From assembly GCA_022819745.1 (NCBI GenBank), contig JAJEGS010000051.1, forward strand, positions 1 through 64,000: a DNA stretch of 64,000 nucleotides, read 5' to 3'. Below the pieces are notes generated by a model that worked only from the letters and a program-made list of their open reading frames with translations, was not told where the DNA came from and ran no database searches. Source of the stretch: Candidatus Latescibacterota bacterium. GTDB lineage: Bacteria > Latescibacterota > UBA2968 > UBA8231. The translations under genes were made by a program, and so were the position numbers. Positions within the stretch are counted from its first letter, which is position 1, and every line of letters starts with the position of its first letter. Shown piece after piece: positions 23,321 through 35,221 of this stretch.

Positions 23321-25417
23321 CTATTCCACCGACACTTCGTACTGACCGGCTCGCCGCAACACCATCACCACTCGCTCCTCTTGGCTGATTAGTTCCTGCA
23401 CGTGGAAGTTGGGGTGAGCCTTCTCGTTGCGCCACACCGTCTCGCCATTGATTTCGATTTGGGGGAAGCGCTTGTCGCAGCGGGGTACGGACAGGTGCGT
23501 CTCGCCGTCGTGCGGCACGGAAAGGCGCGCGGAAAAGCCGCCGCCATACGCCCCCCAAGCGACTTCTACATCGCCGTGTGGCGTGGGCACGACGCCCTCG
23601 GTGCGTTCGAGCCCGGACAACTGCGGCCGAATCTCCAAAATCCCCTCGGCCTTCGGCACAACCCCTAGCACGTGCGCCGCCAACAAGCTCTCCGGCCCAG
23701 GCTGCGCGGCCACCGACCTGGCCTTCTCACCCCACGTCCGTCCCGGACGCGCTAGCAAGCGGCCCCATTTTCTCTGTACGTAAGCCAAGGCGGCCACGTC
23801 TGCGCCCGCTTGCCACAACGCCCCGGAGACAAAAAACGCCTGCCACCAATCGTCTGACGCCGAGCCGCCGGATAGGTACTCCGCCACTCGTGCCTGCTGC
23901 CTAGGATTGGCCAAATCGAAGTAGAGCACCAGAGCATTCGTCCAGCGGCTACAGTCATCAGCCCCCACAGCATCGGCAAAAAGCCCTTCCTCTTCGCTCC
24001 AAGCGGCTTGCAGTGCCTTGCGCGCTCGGTGATGAGCGCGCTCGCATTGGACCGCTTGTTGACGGTCGCCCGTGCGTCGGCACAAGGCCGCCACCGCCAG
24101 CCAAGCCCCAGCCTGCAAAGCGACAGCAGCAGTCGCCGACGCACCCTCGGCCTCGACCGTTTGCAAGCTGTTCACTAGGCTTGCTAGCCGCTCGGCAGTC
24201 AATCGCTCGCCGTCGTAGCGCTGCGCCAGTTCGACGAACAGCGCGTGGAAACAAGCCTGTTCCCCGCCAATAGGTGTTTCGCTGCCGGCTAGCACGGCGC
24301 GCGCCGTATCCACGCTGCCGGTCACATACAAATCGTTCATGGCCCAAACGTAGAGCCGATCCCAGTTGAGCTGTTGATCGCCGAGGGCGTACACTTCTTG
24401 GCGGCTAGCGGCCAAGGTTTGCTCCCCAGTCCCCCACAGCCGCTCCCAATCTTCGCCCGCGGTTGTAAAGCGCCCGCGCGCCGCGACATCCACGCGCCGC
24501 TCCACCAGCGAGACACTGTCTATTTCCATGTCTTCTGGGCACGACCCGATCCGCACCACTAGGTAGCGACACGTCGCCAATTGCGGCGCGGTCCACTCCT
24601 GCAACCCGTCGCAACACACGTAGCGCAAGCGCGATTCCACTGCGCCCGCCGCTCGCGCAAAGCCTAAGTCAATCACCGCGCCGAACTGGCCTCGCAGCCG
24701 CAGATGGGGAAATCCGCAGAGCAACCGCCCGAAGTCCAAAACTATATACGCGGCCCGAGCTTCGTCTGTTGCCTGCACCAAGGAGTGGGTTTTGCCACCT
24801 GTCAGTAATGCTTCTCGCCGCACGCATTTGGCAGTCTGCATGGCCTCGGGGGAAGCGACCCATTCGAGCGCACCCTCGCTAGCTACCTCGCCAAAAACCA
24901 CCACCTCCCGCGCCCACACCATGCTTTCCACCGCGGGCAACGGCGACCATTCCCTCGGCGCGGCTCCGGCCACCACCGTGGCTTCCCGCCACCCCGCCAA
25001 TCCCCCTTTGGCCCACTCAGCCGGTGCCAACACGGCCACATAGCTAGCCGGACCCCAGGCATCGGCCGGCCGCACCTGCCAAGGCGCACCGGTGTACAGC
25101 ACCTGCTCGGCACCATCGCTGCGCTCGATCTTGCCCTCGGCGCGGAACCAGTCTGCTGAGCCGCAGCCGATGGCAAAGACCAACAGCACATTTTCGCCTT
25201 CCCGCAGCGCAGCGTCCAACGCGAACTGCTCCCACATGGCCACTTCGGCCACCGCTGATCCCAATCCCCTGCCCACTCGCTCGCCGTTCAAGTACACCTC
25301 GTACGGCCCACTCGCAGCACAGCGCAGCAACCCTTTGGTTGCTGCGCTGCTCAGGTGGAATTCGAGACGGATATATACAGCCAGCGCGGCCGGATGCCAT
25401 ATAGCTTGCGAACGCAT
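23321..25417 (-). CDS. GH78-like (alpha-L-rhamnosidase-type) protein
   Basis: This 698-residue protein has an N-terminal beta-sandwich with CAASGPYEVYLNGERVGRG (about residues 34-52), the carbohydrate-binding-like domain of GH78 enzymes. The middle has an (alpha/alpha)6-type toroid with VYALGDQQLNWDRLYVWAMN near 345, where GH78 enzymes carry their catalytic acids. A C-terminal sandwich follows. The usual catalytic segment (D-x-P-x-R-x-R-x-x-W-x-G-D) is degenerate here, so activity or specificity is doubtful. No signal peptide is seen. ATG 25417 is 2 bp after the degQ stop and is preferred over a TTG at 25423. Confidence 0.65.
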   Translation of the reverse strand: MRSQAIWHPAALAVYIRLEFHLSSAATKGLLRCAASGPYEVYLNGERVGRGLGSAVAEVAMWEQFALDAALREGENVLLVFAIGCGSADWFRAEGKIERSDGAEQVLYTGAPWQVRPADAWGPASYVAVLAPAEWAKGGLAGWREATVVAGAAPREWSPLPAVESMVWAREVVVFGEVASEGALEWVASPEAMQTAKCVRREALLTGGKTHSLVQATDEARAAYIVLDFGRLLCGFPHLRLRGQFGAVIDLGFARAAGAVESRLRYVCCDGLQEWTAPQLATCRYLVVRIGSCPEDMEIDSVSLVERRVDVAARGRFTTAGEDWERLWGTGEQTLAASRQEVYALGDQQLNWDRLYVWAMNDLYVTGSVDTARAVLAGSETPIGGEQACFHALFVELAQRYDGERLTAERLASLVNSLQTVEAEGASATAAVALQAGAWLAVAALCRRTGDRQQAVQCERAHHRARKALQAAWSEEEGLFADAVGADDCSRWTNALVLYFDLANPRQQARVAEYLSGGSASDDWWQAFFVSGALWQAGADVAALAYVQRKWGRLLARPGRTWGEKARSVAAQPGPESLLAAHVLGVVPKAEGILEIRPQLSGLERTEGVVPTPHGDVEVAWGAYGGGFSARLSVPHDGETHLSVPRCDKRFPQIEINGETVWRNEKAHPNFHVQELISQEERVVMVLRRAGQYEVSVE

Positions 25418-25419
25418 AC

Positions 25420-26850
25420 TCAATTTACGGGCATCCGCATCCCTATCAGCCGTGTCCCTCGTTGCCCCAGCACCCGCATCATAAACGCGTCCCCCGGCTC
25501 AATCTCCGCCAACGCATCCTCTAAGTCTTCCACAGTTTCCACCTGTCTGCGGTAGATCACCTGAGTTTCCTCCTGTTTGCGGCCGACCTCCTGAATGAGC
25601 ATTCCTCGGTTCAAACCCCTTCGCGCCGCCTCACTACCCCGTTTCACTCGTGCGATCAGAACTCCGTTCTCGTCCTCGTATCCTAGACGCTGAGCTAGCT
25701 CAGCGGTCAGTTCCTGGACCTTCAGGCCCAGCACCTCTTGTTCTGCTTCTGCGTCATCGCGTGAGCGACCGGCGGCCAGCGCTTCCTCAGTCCGCAGCTC
25801 TAGCTCGACTTTAATGCGTTTCTCTTTGCCATCGCGCAACACCAGCAACTCGACTTCGGTCCCTGGTGCCGTGCGTCCAATCCGGTCGCGCAGTTCGGTT
25901 GAGTTGCGCATGGGTTGGCCATCAATGGCAAGTACTACATCGCCAACCTTGACACCCGCTTTGTCTGCTGCTCCCCCCGAAGTCACTTCATCGATCACCA
26001 CGCCATGATTGCGGTCCAGCCCCATAGTCTCAGCCACTAGCGGATCCAAGTTGGCAATATGCACGCCGAGTAAGCCGCGTCGCACCTCTCCGTGCTCAAC
26101 CAACTGCTCGACCACATCCTTGACCAAGTTGATCGGAATGGCAAAGCCAAGACCTATATTGCCGCCGCTGCGGCTGACGATGGCGGTGTTGATTCCCACG
26201 AGCTCGCCGTGCAGGTTGACCAGCGCCCCGCCACTGTTGCCCGGATTGATCGCCGCGTCGGTCTGGATAAAGGAGCCGTACTCGCCAAAGAAGCGTTTCC
26301 GTCCTAGCCCACTAACGATGCCGGTAGAAACCGAATGGGAAAATGTCAAAGGGCTTCCTATGGCCATCACCCATTCGCCTTCCCGTAGCTGGTCCGAATC
26401 GCCCAGCGCGACCGTCGGCAAATCTTCGGTATCGACCTTAAGCACGGCGATGTCGCTCAGAGAATCGCGGCCGATGATCTCGGCTTCAAAGAAGCGCGAA
26501 TCCGTCATCTCGACGCGGATATTGTCGGCGTGGCTAATCACGTGATTGTTGGTGATAATGTACTGATCGCCGTTGAAGTTGATGATTACTCCCGCGCCTT
26601 GGCCATCGCGTTCGCGTGGCTGGTCAGGCAATTCGAAGAAGTCCCCCCAAGGGGTGCCGCGCAAGGGAGAGCGCCCCTCGACATTGACAGTACCCTCCGT
26701 GGTGATTTTTACAACGCCGGGCTTGACCTGAGCTACTACTTCGGCAAAGCCGTCGCTCATCTGGCGCAGAAACTGCAAGTTCTCGCTAGCTTGGGCGTTG
26801 CCAGCCACCGCGAGGCTTAAAATGAACAGGGAAATGCAAAACTTCCGCAT
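25420..26850 (-). CDS. degQ: DegQ/HtrA-family periplasmic serine protease
   Basis: This 476-residue protease degrades or refolds misfolded envelope proteins. It has a signal peptide (residues 1-22, cleavage near AQA/S), a trypsin-like domain with triad H103 (TNNHVISHADN), D133 (SLSDIAVLKVD) and S206 (INPGNSGGALVN). Two PDZ domains follow (about residues 265-360 and 375-475), with LLGVHIANLDPLVAE and LGLKVQELTAELAQRLGYEDE. A Gln-rich LA loop like DegP's is not seen (SPLRGTPWGDFFELPDQPRERDG is short), so DegQ is the closer name. ATG 26850 has GAGGAA upstream. It lies 71 bp after clpB, another protein-quality gene. Confidence 0.92.
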   Translation of the reverse strand: MRKFCISLFILSLAVAGNAQASENLQFLRQMSDGFAEVVAQVKPGVVKITTEGTVNVEGRSPLRGTPWGDFFELPDQPRERDGQGAGVIINFNGDQYIITNNHVISHADNIRVEMTDSRFFEAEIIGRDSLSDIAVLKVDTEDLPTVALGDSDQLREGEWVMAIGSPLTFSHSVSTGIVSGLGRKRFFGEYGSFIQTDAAINPGNSGGALVNLHGELVGINTAIVSRSGGNIGLGFAIPINLVKDVVEQLVEHGEVRRGLLGVHIANLDPLVAETMGLDRNHGVVIDEVTSGGAADKAGVKVGDVVLAIDGQPMRNSTELRDRIGRTAPGTEVELLVLRDGKEKRIKVELELRTEEALAAGRSRDDAEAEQEVLGLKVQELTAELAQRLGYEDENGVLIARVKRGSEAARRGLNRGMLIQEVGRKQEETQVIYRRQVETVEDLEDALAEIEPGDAFMMRVLGQRGTRLIGMRMPVN

Positions 26851-26921
26851 GGTATTTCCTCTCTGAAAAGGGTGTGAAAATACGGATATTTCTCAATGTC
26901 CACAAAAAGAGACGACAATCG

Positions 26922-29072
<2,151 letters not shown>

Positions 29073-29114
29073 GTCGGTTCCCTTTCAAAAGTCGGTTTTG
29101 CCTGTCCAAATAAT

Positions 29115-29130
29115 TGCAAATACCGTACCA
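29115..29130 (-). promoter_or_regulatory. Sigma-54 (RpoN) promoter upstream of clpB
   Basis: On the minus strand, TGGTACG (29130-29124), four bases, then TTGCA (29119-29115) fits the consensus TGGYACR-N4-TTGCW exactly. The -12 GC lies about 33 bases plus a short leader before the clpB start at 29072. Enhancer-binding-protein genes and rpoN are not in the window. The strict spacing and the position directly upstream of a stress-response gene make chance less likely, but a 12-base match in a 155-base gap is not proof. Confidence 0.5.
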
Positions 29131-29227
29131 GCGCCGATATGTTCCACTTTTGACACATTTTGCCCAGCGAATAGGACATTGTGGCACTCAAGGCGTTGGA
29201 ATGGACAAAAAAGATCGAGGGAGACCG

Positions 29228-30670
29228 TCAGACGAGGCTCAAGCGAAAGAACATCACGGAAATGGCAGTGCCCTTAGCTATTCCCGGTAAAAGTCCACCG
29301 CGCATGGCGAGACTGGTCTCCAACAAGCGGACCTGAATGGACGACAGTACAAACGGGCCGAAGGCAAAGCCGACCGCCGAACTGCTGCTCCTCCCGCCCA
29401 GCGACAGGCCCATGCGGGCCGGCAACCAATCCGCCAGCCAGTACTCGATGCCACCGGCCAGCCGCGGCCGAGTCCGCATCCCAAACTTGGAACTGAACGC
29501 CTGGTCCCAATTGCCAACCACCGTTAGCTGGGGCTTGGCCTGATAGGCCACCCCGAACCGCAGCATGGCCGGCAGCGAGCGCGAGAATGGCTCTTGGCTG
29601 ATCTGCTTGGTAAAATCTGGATCGCCGTCGCCGTCGAAATCCGGGTTGTCGAATACTTCCTCAATGGACCGCGAGTCCGCGTCCAAGAAGCGGGAGATGC
29701 GCAATTCATTGGTCGCGAGAAAGATAGAATCTTGGCGCACCCCCTCATTCCAAGAGAACATGTCGAGCAAGTTGAGCACGCTGAAGCTGAAGGTCGTCTT
29801 GCGGCTTCTGCTTCGGCCAGCAATGCCAACGTCGATGCCAACGCCGACGCCCATTTTGGCGTGCTGGGCAATCAGCCAAGCATCCGCCTCAGCACCGCCG
29901 ACACGGGACACTAGCCCAGTGCCGCCGGATTCGATAATCTCTCCGTAGCTACCCATCGAGAGCTTGAGCGTACTGCCGACTGTGAACTCGCTTAGATAGG
30001 GCGCGAGACGAGCAGGCAGGGCCGGCTTCGCAACGGCGACATTGAGCGTACCCACGGCCCACCCCGACCCATTCCAGTCGCTGATGTCGTATCCTTCGCT
30101 CTTGCCGGCTACCAAGCGGTCCTCCGCAAACTCATTGCCAAAAAAGAAAAGCTCTAACACGTCCTTGGGAATCTCGCTCTCGACCCCACTGGTAAACCCC
30201 ACGGCAATAGCCGAGCGCACTTCTTCGACTGCAAAGGCCACACCTCCGTTGAGCGGGAGGCCCGCAACGACCGTCGGCTCTATATCCCCGTTCATGCGCA
30301 GACCCGCATCTGGGATGTCGGCGAGCAGCTTTTTTTTCTCTACTGGGCTGATGTAGTACGGGCTGCCGTTGGGAGACACTTTCTCATTGGCGGTCGTGAA
30401 GTGGGCGTTGTACGTGGCGACCGAAAAGCTGTTGTTTTCGACAGCCACGCAGAGGCCCGCGCCGAGCAAGTCCCAAGAAAACTTGCGGCTGTCCGACAGA
30501 GCTAAATTCGCTGGATTCCAAAAGACGGCTTCCGGCCCTCGGGCCAAGGCCGTATAAGCCTGGCCCAGCGCCAGCGCCCGCGGGCTAGCGTCGCCGGGAA
30601 CGGCAGCCACCTGCCCGTAGGCCCCGACAACGAACAGGGCCGCTAGAACGATCAATCCCTTGCCTTGCAC
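29228..30670 (-). CDS. Outer-membrane beta-barrel protein, PorV/PorQ-like
   Basis: The 480-residue protein starts at GTG 30670 (preceded by TAGGGC) with a signal peptide (QGKGLIVLAALFVVGAYGQVAAV). The mature N-terminus, DASPRALALGQAYTALARGPEAVFWNPANLAL, is the PorV/PorQ/UPF0164 signature. The rest alternates in the way of beta-barrel strands and ends in Val (VMFFRLSLV). It follows the lipoprotein gene by 7 bases and is last of the long minus run. PorV-like proteins shuttle T9SS cargo or act as transport barrels. Which applies here is unknown, and the second PorV-like protein at 52066 is a different, shorter type. Confidence 0.7.
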   Translation of the reverse strand: MQGKGLIVLAALFVVGAYGQVAAVPGDASPRALALGQAYTALARGPEAVFWNPANLALSDSRKFSWDLLGAGLCVAVENNSFSVATYNAHFTTANEKVSPNGSPYYISPVEKKKLLADIPDAGLRMNGDIEPTVVAGLPLNGGVAFAVEEVRSAIAVGFTSGVESEIPKDVLELFFFGNEFAEDRLVAGKSEGYDISDWNGSGWAVGTLNVAVAKPALPARLAPYLSEFTVGSTLKLSMGSYGEIIESGGTGLVSRVGGAEADAWLIAQHAKMGVGVGIDVGIAGRSRSRKTTFSFSVLNLLDMFSWNEGVRQDSIFLATNELRISRFLDADSRSIEEVFDNPDFDGDGDPDFTKQISQEPFSRSLPAMLRFGVAYQAKPQLTVVGNWDQAFSSKFGMRTRPRLAGGIEYWLADWLPARMGLSLGGRSSSSAVGFAFGPFVLSSIQVRLLETSLAMRGGLLPGIAKGTAISVMFFRLSLV

Positions 30671-30677
30671 TTATGCC

Positions 30678-32249
30678 CTACTTGACCAAGTCCTCGTTAA
30701 ATTCCATAAAAATCACCGCCCCAGCCTCCACGGCGACGAAATCACTCGCCCGCATCACCACCTCGCTCGGCGTCTTGTCCAACTCGACCAGTATGCCCGT
30801 ATAGACGCCGTCCTCCCGCAGAAAGACCTCCACGTCTTCACCTGAGAGCGCGATCCGTTGGTGGCTGAATGCACTGGCCACAACCTGCCCCTCGGGACCG
30901 ACTTCGCCCGCATCCACCGCAATGGAACCCTGCTTGGGAATCCGCAGATAGCCGTTGGCCTCGTTGTCGGCGAATAGGTCTTCGCTGCCGTACACATCCT
31001 CGGCTCTCGGTGCGACCCACAGGCTGACGCGGATGGCAGTGGGCAGGTGATTTTCAATCGCAGTAACTACGACAGCACTATCGAGGCTGGCTTGGATGCG
31101 ACGACGGGCATCTTCGTCCTGTAGGCGGCGAAAGATCGGATCGAACTCGATGCGGGTATCTTCTTCTATTTGAAAATGACCCTGTGAGGCAAAGCGCACA
31201 TGGTCAATCTGCACCCAATGACTAGAGTCGATCACTTCCGCGGATTCGCCGTCGCCGATGCGCACGGTCGGCGCGACCGCGACCTCGGTCGGCAGCATGC
31301 TGAGAAACTCAGTTAGCTCTGCGGAGGTCCGCGACAAGGCGAGCGATACCGGGTAGTCTATATCGCCACGCTGAAACATTTCGGAGATCATCAGGGAACC
31401 GTGCTCGCCGTCGCCGTTGGTACCATCGATCTGGAGGTCAATGCGGCTGCGGAAACCAACGCCCGACGTCAAGCCGACTTCTAAGGCAGCCGACCTAAAG
31501 GCGATCTGATCTAAACCTGCGGGAAAATCGACTGCGCGAGTGACCGGTGCGACCGGCAGGATAACCTCGTCGAGCACCCCTTCGACACGGCTGAGTAGCA
31601 AATCTTCGGTCTCGGCTTCTAGTAGCAACTTGTCAGTGGCACCGGTCTCTGCAAATTCGCCCTGCACCCGGTATGAGAACCGCAATTCAAGAGGATTCTG
31701 CGGAGTAAACTCACTACCGACCAATTCAAAGGGCACCACCTTGCTCTCGCCAGGGGCGAGCTCGTCGATGAGGAAGGCGTGGGGCGTGCCGTCTGGCCTT
31801 TTGGCATCGTCCAAAACCAGCTCGACCTGTAAGGGGATTGCAGTCTGGTTGGTCCCCTTGAGGGTCAGGTCGCCTTCGGCAATGATCGCGTGCGCGATTT
31901 GGATGCGGTCGTCGGCAAAGGCGAGAACCTCGGTCTTGGCAATGGCATCGTCAGCCGACCCAATCGGCACCGCCAAGGCAGCGGAGACGGGCGCGACGCG
32001 AAGGCGGTCGCCGACTTTCTCGCGGTGGTTGAAATCCACTGTAAAATCTACCGCGAGCAGGCCCTCGTCGTCTATCTTCAGGAAACCGGGGCGCTCGTCG
32101 GCCAAATCCTGAACCGTCGTTCGGTCGTCGGCAACCGGAATGCTGATCTGGAAATTGGTGCTGGGAATTTGGGGGGGATTTACCTCGCAGCCTGTCAACG
32201 CTCCAGCCCCTAGGAGCGCACCCAACCATCGGCACGGCGCGACATTCAT
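30678..32249 (-). CDS. Large predicted outer-membrane lipoprotein of unknown function
   Basis: This 523-residue protein starts at ATG 32249 (MNVAPCRWLG), with a lipobox GALTG-C (Cys21). An in-frame extension to 32348 lies inside metK and is rejected. The mature part is a string of probable beta-rich segments with alternating acidic stretches, such as STNFQISIPVADDRTTVQDLADERPGFLKIDDEG and SRVEGVLDEVILPVAPVTRAVDFPAG. I do not recognise a family. It precedes the PorV/PorQ-like barrel by 7 bases, so the pair may form an envelope complex, a lipoprotein with a barrel. It follows metK at a distance of 19 bases and probably shares the housekeeping transcript. Confidence 0.6.
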   Translation of the reverse strand: MNVAPCRWLGALLGAGALTGCEVNPPQIPSTNFQISIPVADDRTTVQDLADERPGFLKIDDEGLLAVDFTVDFNHREKVGDRLRVAPVSAALAVPIGSADDAIAKTEVLAFADDRIQIAHAIIAEGDLTLKGTNQTAIPLQVELVLDDAKRPDGTPHAFLIDELAPGESKVVPFELVGSEFTPQNPLELRFSYRVQGEFAETGATDKLLLEAETEDLLLSRVEGVLDEVILPVAPVTRAVDFPAGLDQIAFRSAALEVGLTSGVGFRSRIDLQIDGTNGDGEHGSLMISEMFQRGDIDYPVSLALSRTSAELTEFLSMLPTEVAVAPTVRIGDGESAEVIDSSHWVQIDHVRFASQGHFQIEEDTRIEFDPIFRRLQDEDARRRIQASLDSAVVVTAIENHLPTAIRVSLWVAPRAEDVYGSEDLFADNEANGYLRIPKQGSIAVDAGEVGPEGQVVASAFSHQRIALSGEDVEVFLREDGVYTGILVELDKTPSEVVMRASDFVAVEAGAVIFMEFNEDLVK

Positions 32250-32268
32250 CTGCCAGCCGCTCAAGGCT

Positions 32269-33435
32269 CTATTTGATCCCCACGGCCTGGCGCAGCGACT
32301 CGACCTTGTCGGTCCGTTCCCAGACGAACTCCGGCTCCTCGCGTCCAAAGTGGCCGTAGTTGGTGGTTTTCCGGTAGATGGGCCTCCTCAGTTGTAGGAC
32401 CTCAATGATGCCCCTAGGAGTTAGATTGAAAACCTCTTCTACTGCCGCGGCAATCTCCTCGTCGAGCGCGACGCCCGTGCCAAAGGTATCGACCCGCACC
32501 GATACGGGCGCGGCCACGCCAATGGCATAGGCCAGTTGCACTTGGCAGCGGGCAGCCAAGCGAGCGGCCACCACATTCTTGGCCACGTAGCGCGCCATGT
32601 AATGGGCACTGCGGTCCACCTTGCTAGGATCCTTGCCGGAAAAAGCACCTCCGCCGTGCGGGCACGCGCCTCCGTAGGTATCGACGATGATCTTGCGGCC
32701 CGTCAATCCGCAGTCACCGTGCGGCCCCCCGATGACAAAGCGGCCCGTGGGGTTGACGTGGTATCGGGTGTCTGCGTCGAGCAGGTGGGTGGGAATTACT
32801 TCTTTTATCACCTGTTCGATCATGTCTTTTTCGATCTGCTCGTGACTGGCCTCGGGAGCGTGCTGGGTCGAAAGAACCACGGCTCCTACCCGCACGGGCT
32901 GACCGTCGTCGTACTCGACGCTGACCTGGGACTTGGCGTCCGGGCGCAGATAGGGAATTTTCTCGTCCTTGCGCAGCCGCGTTAGATGCTGCATCAGCTC
33001 GTGCGCGAGGGTAATGGGCAGCGGCATGAGTTGGGGGGTTTCGCGGCAGGCATAGCCAAACATCATGCCTTGGTCGCCAGCGCCCTCTTCCTTGTGTAGC
33101 CCCTCGCCTGCGTTGACGCCTTGGGCTATATCGGGCGATTGCTGGTCCAAGGCCACGAGAATAGCACACGAGCGAAAGTCAAACCCCTGCTCGGCGTCGC
33201 AGTAGCCAATGTCAGCGATGACCTGCCTGACGAGGGCCTCAATGTCTAGGCGGGCCTCACTTTTAACTTCGCCAGCTACTACTACTTGGTCAGTGGTAAC
33301 GAGCGTCTCGCAGGCCACTCGTGCGTTGGAATCCTCCGCAATCATAGCGTCGAGCACGGCGTCGGAAATCTGGTCGGCGACTTTGTCGGGGTGCCCTTCG
33401 GATACGGATTCGGAAGTAAACATGTATTTGGACAT
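32269..33435 (-). CDS. metK: S-adenosylmethionine synthetase
   Basis: This 388-residue enzyme makes SAM from Met and ATP. The signature blocks are [22 protein letters not shown] (residues ~6-27), [22 protein letters not shown] near 117, and [23 protein letters not shown] near 255. It ends with the common [13 protein letters not shown] tail. Its length is normal for MetK. Its start, ATG 33435, has an AAGGAG about 14 bases upstream. The gene follows ptsI by 19 bases, an unusual neighbour. No SAM riboswitch fits in the gap, so control must be at the upstream promoter. Confidence 0.96.
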   Translation of the reverse strand: MSKYMFTSESVSEGHPDKVADQISDAVLDAMIAEDSNARVACETLVTTDQVVVAGEVKSEARLDIEALVRQVIADIGYCDAEQGFDFRSCAILVALDQQSPDIAQGVNAGEGLHKEEGAGDQGMMFGYACRETPQLMPLPITLAHELMQHLTRLRKDEKIPYLRPDAKSQVSVEYDDGQPVRVGAVVLSTQHAPEASHEQIEKDMIEQVIKEVIPTHLLDADTRYHVNPTGRFVIGGPHGDCGLTGRKIIVDTYGGACPHGGGAFSGKDPSKVDRSAHYMARYVAKNVVAARLAARCQVQLAYAIGVAAPVSVRVDTFGTGVALDEEIAAAVEEVFNLTPRGIIEVLQLRRPIYRKTTNYGHFGREEPEFVWERTDKVESLRQAVGIK

Positions 33436-33454
33436 AGTGTATTCTCAATCTCCT

Positions 33455-35221
33455 TCAATGATACCTCTGACGCCAGAAGGGTACGTACTCGCCGACGGCA
33501 TCTCCCAAGTACTCGCGCACCTCAGTTCCAGTGTCCATGGCCAAGCATTCATCGGCGATCTCCCGCGCCTTTTCCGCGTGAATGGCGCGAATGACCTCCT
33601 TGACCTCTGGGATGAGACCGGGGCTTAAACTCAGACAATCCAGCCCGAGTCCGAGCAAGAGCGTCGTGGCCAAGGGGTCGCCGGCCATCTCGCCGCAGAT
33701 GCTCACGGGCGTGTTGGTGCGCTGGCCGCTGTCGGCGACCATCTTGATCAAGCGCAAGACCGCCGGGTGAAACGGATCGTAGAGCCAAGCCACCTTGCTC
33801 ATGCCGCGATCCACGGCCAACGCATACTGGGTCAGGTCGTTGGTGCCGAGGCTAAAAAAATCTGCTTCGCCAGCAAAGTGATCGGCCATCAAGGCCACAG
33901 ACGGCACTTCGACCATAATGCCCAGCTTGCAATGCTCGGCAAAGGGGTGCCCCGCCGCCCGCAACTCGTCTTTGGCTTCCTCCACTAGTACCCGGATGCG
34001 CCGCAGTTCGTTCAAGCTAGAAATCATCGGCAACAAGATCTGCGCCTCGCCGCTTGCTCCGGCCCTGAGCAGGGCGCGTAGCTGCGTCTTGAACAAATCT
34101 GGGGTGTCGAGGCAAATGCGGATGCCGCGCCACCCCAAGAAAGGGTTGGCCTCGGGCGGCACTTCCAAGACGTGAGACAGCTTGTCGCCTCCCAAGTCCA
34201 TGGTGCGAATCACCACGGGATACGGGGCCAGCGATTCGACGAGGGCGGAATAGACCTTGAACTGTTCCTCCTCGGAAGGCAAGCGGTAATTGAGATACAA
34301 GAACTCGGTGCGGTACATACCCACGCCGCGGGCACCGTGGTCGAGCGCCGCTTGTACTTCGGTATGCACATCGACGTTGGCCATCAATGCGATTTCCCGA
34401 CCATCTCGGGTAACGGCAGGTAAGTTGCGGCGACGCTCTAGGTCGCGCTCGCGCCGCAGTTGACGCTGGCGGCGCGAGCGATAGCGCCGCTCTTCAAGGG
34501 CATCGGGCCGCAGGTGGACCTGGCCTTCGTTGCCATCGACGACCACCAAGTCGCCATCGACCACTTGCTGTGAACAGTCGCCGGTGCCAACTACCGTGGG
34601 TAGCTGCAACGAGCGGGCAATGATGGCCGCGTGCGAAGCCGCACCGCCGGCATCGAGCACCACGCCTTTGATCCGGCGGCGCTCTAGGCGCACCATCTCC
34701 GAGGGCAGCAAGTCGTGGGCTAGGACAATCGTGTTGGCGCGAAGCGAATCGAGCGCTTTAACTTCGCCCCCCGCTAAGCGCATCAACACCTGATTTTCAA
34801 TATCTGCGATGTCGCTTATCCGCGCCCGCAGGTATTCGTTCTCAATGCTGCCGAAGGCTTCTTTGACTTTCTCCAACTCCTCGGCGTATGCCCGCTCGGC
34901 CGAATAGTGCTTTTCGCGAATCAATGCCTCAGTGCGCGCTAGGATGGATGAATCCTCTAGCATGGCTAGCTGAGCGTCGAATATCTGCGCCAGTTCCTCG
35001 CCCTGCTCGCTGGCGACCCAGCGGCGAATGCGCCGAATCTCGTCCCCAGCCTGATGGAGTATGTTGCGAAAGCGCTCCACCTCCTCCCTAACCAGATGCT
35101 GCGCCACGCGCTGGCGGGTGATAACCGGGGCCTGCTTGTCGTATGCGAAAGCCCGGCCAATGCCAATGCCGGGGGAAACGCATATGCCATCGAAAACCCT
35201 ATGTTCGCTGGTGGTGGTCAA
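33455..35221 (-). CDS. ptsI: Phosphoenolpyruvate-protein phosphotransferase (PTS enzyme I)
   Basis: This 588-residue enzyme moves phosphate from PEP to HPr. The N-domain starts with SPGIGIGRAFAYDK. The active-site His is in DAGGAASHAAIIARS near residue 194. The PEP-binding C-domain has MYRTEFLYL, GWRGIRICLD, EVPSVALMADHFAGEADFFSLGTNDLTQYALAVDRG and SICGEMAGD. Translation starts at TTG 35221, overlapping the ptsH TGA (TTGA); there is no ATG before the conserved SPGIGIG block, so the TTG is well supported. No EII genes are in the window, so the pair may serve regulation or EIIs encoded elsewhere. Confidence 0.93.
   Translation of the reverse strand: MTTTSEHRVFDGICVSPGIGIGRAFAYDKQAPVITRQRVAQHLVREEVERFRNILHQAGDEIRRIRRWVASEQGEELAQIFDAQLAMLEDSSILARTEALIREKHYSAERAYAEELEKVKEAFGSIENEYLRARISDIADIENQVLMRLAGGEVKALDSLRANTIVLAHDLLPSEMVRLERRRIKGVVLDAGGAASHAAIIARSLQLPTVVGTGDCSQQVVDGDLVVVDGNEGQVHLRPDALEERRYRSRRQRQLRRERDLERRRNLPAVTRDGREIALMANVDVHTEVQAALDHGARGVGMYRTEFLYLNYRLPSEEEQFKVYSALVESLAPYPVVIRTMDLGGDKLSHVLEVPPEANPFLGWRGIRICLDTPDLFKTQLRALLRAGASGEAQILLPMISSLNELRRIRVLVEEAKDELRAAGHPFAEHCKLGIMVEVPSVALMADHFAGEADFFSLGTNDLTQYALAVDRGMSKVAWLYDPFHPAVLRLIKMVADSGQRTNTPVSICGEMAGDPLATTLLLGLGLDCLSLSPGLIPEVKEVIRAIHAEKAREIADECLAMDTGTEVREYLGDAVGEYVPFWRQRYH

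Noticed and set aside
29146..29195. Possible CIRCE or sigma-32 signal upstream of clpB (GAGTGCC and CTTGAG-like words)
   Set aside because: Only one half-site of CIRCE and a poor -10 match; the sigma-54 match is better.
32250..32348. Longer N-terminus of the 523-residue lipoprotein
   Set aside because: It would overlap metK and lose the signal peptide and lipobox at the N-terminus.
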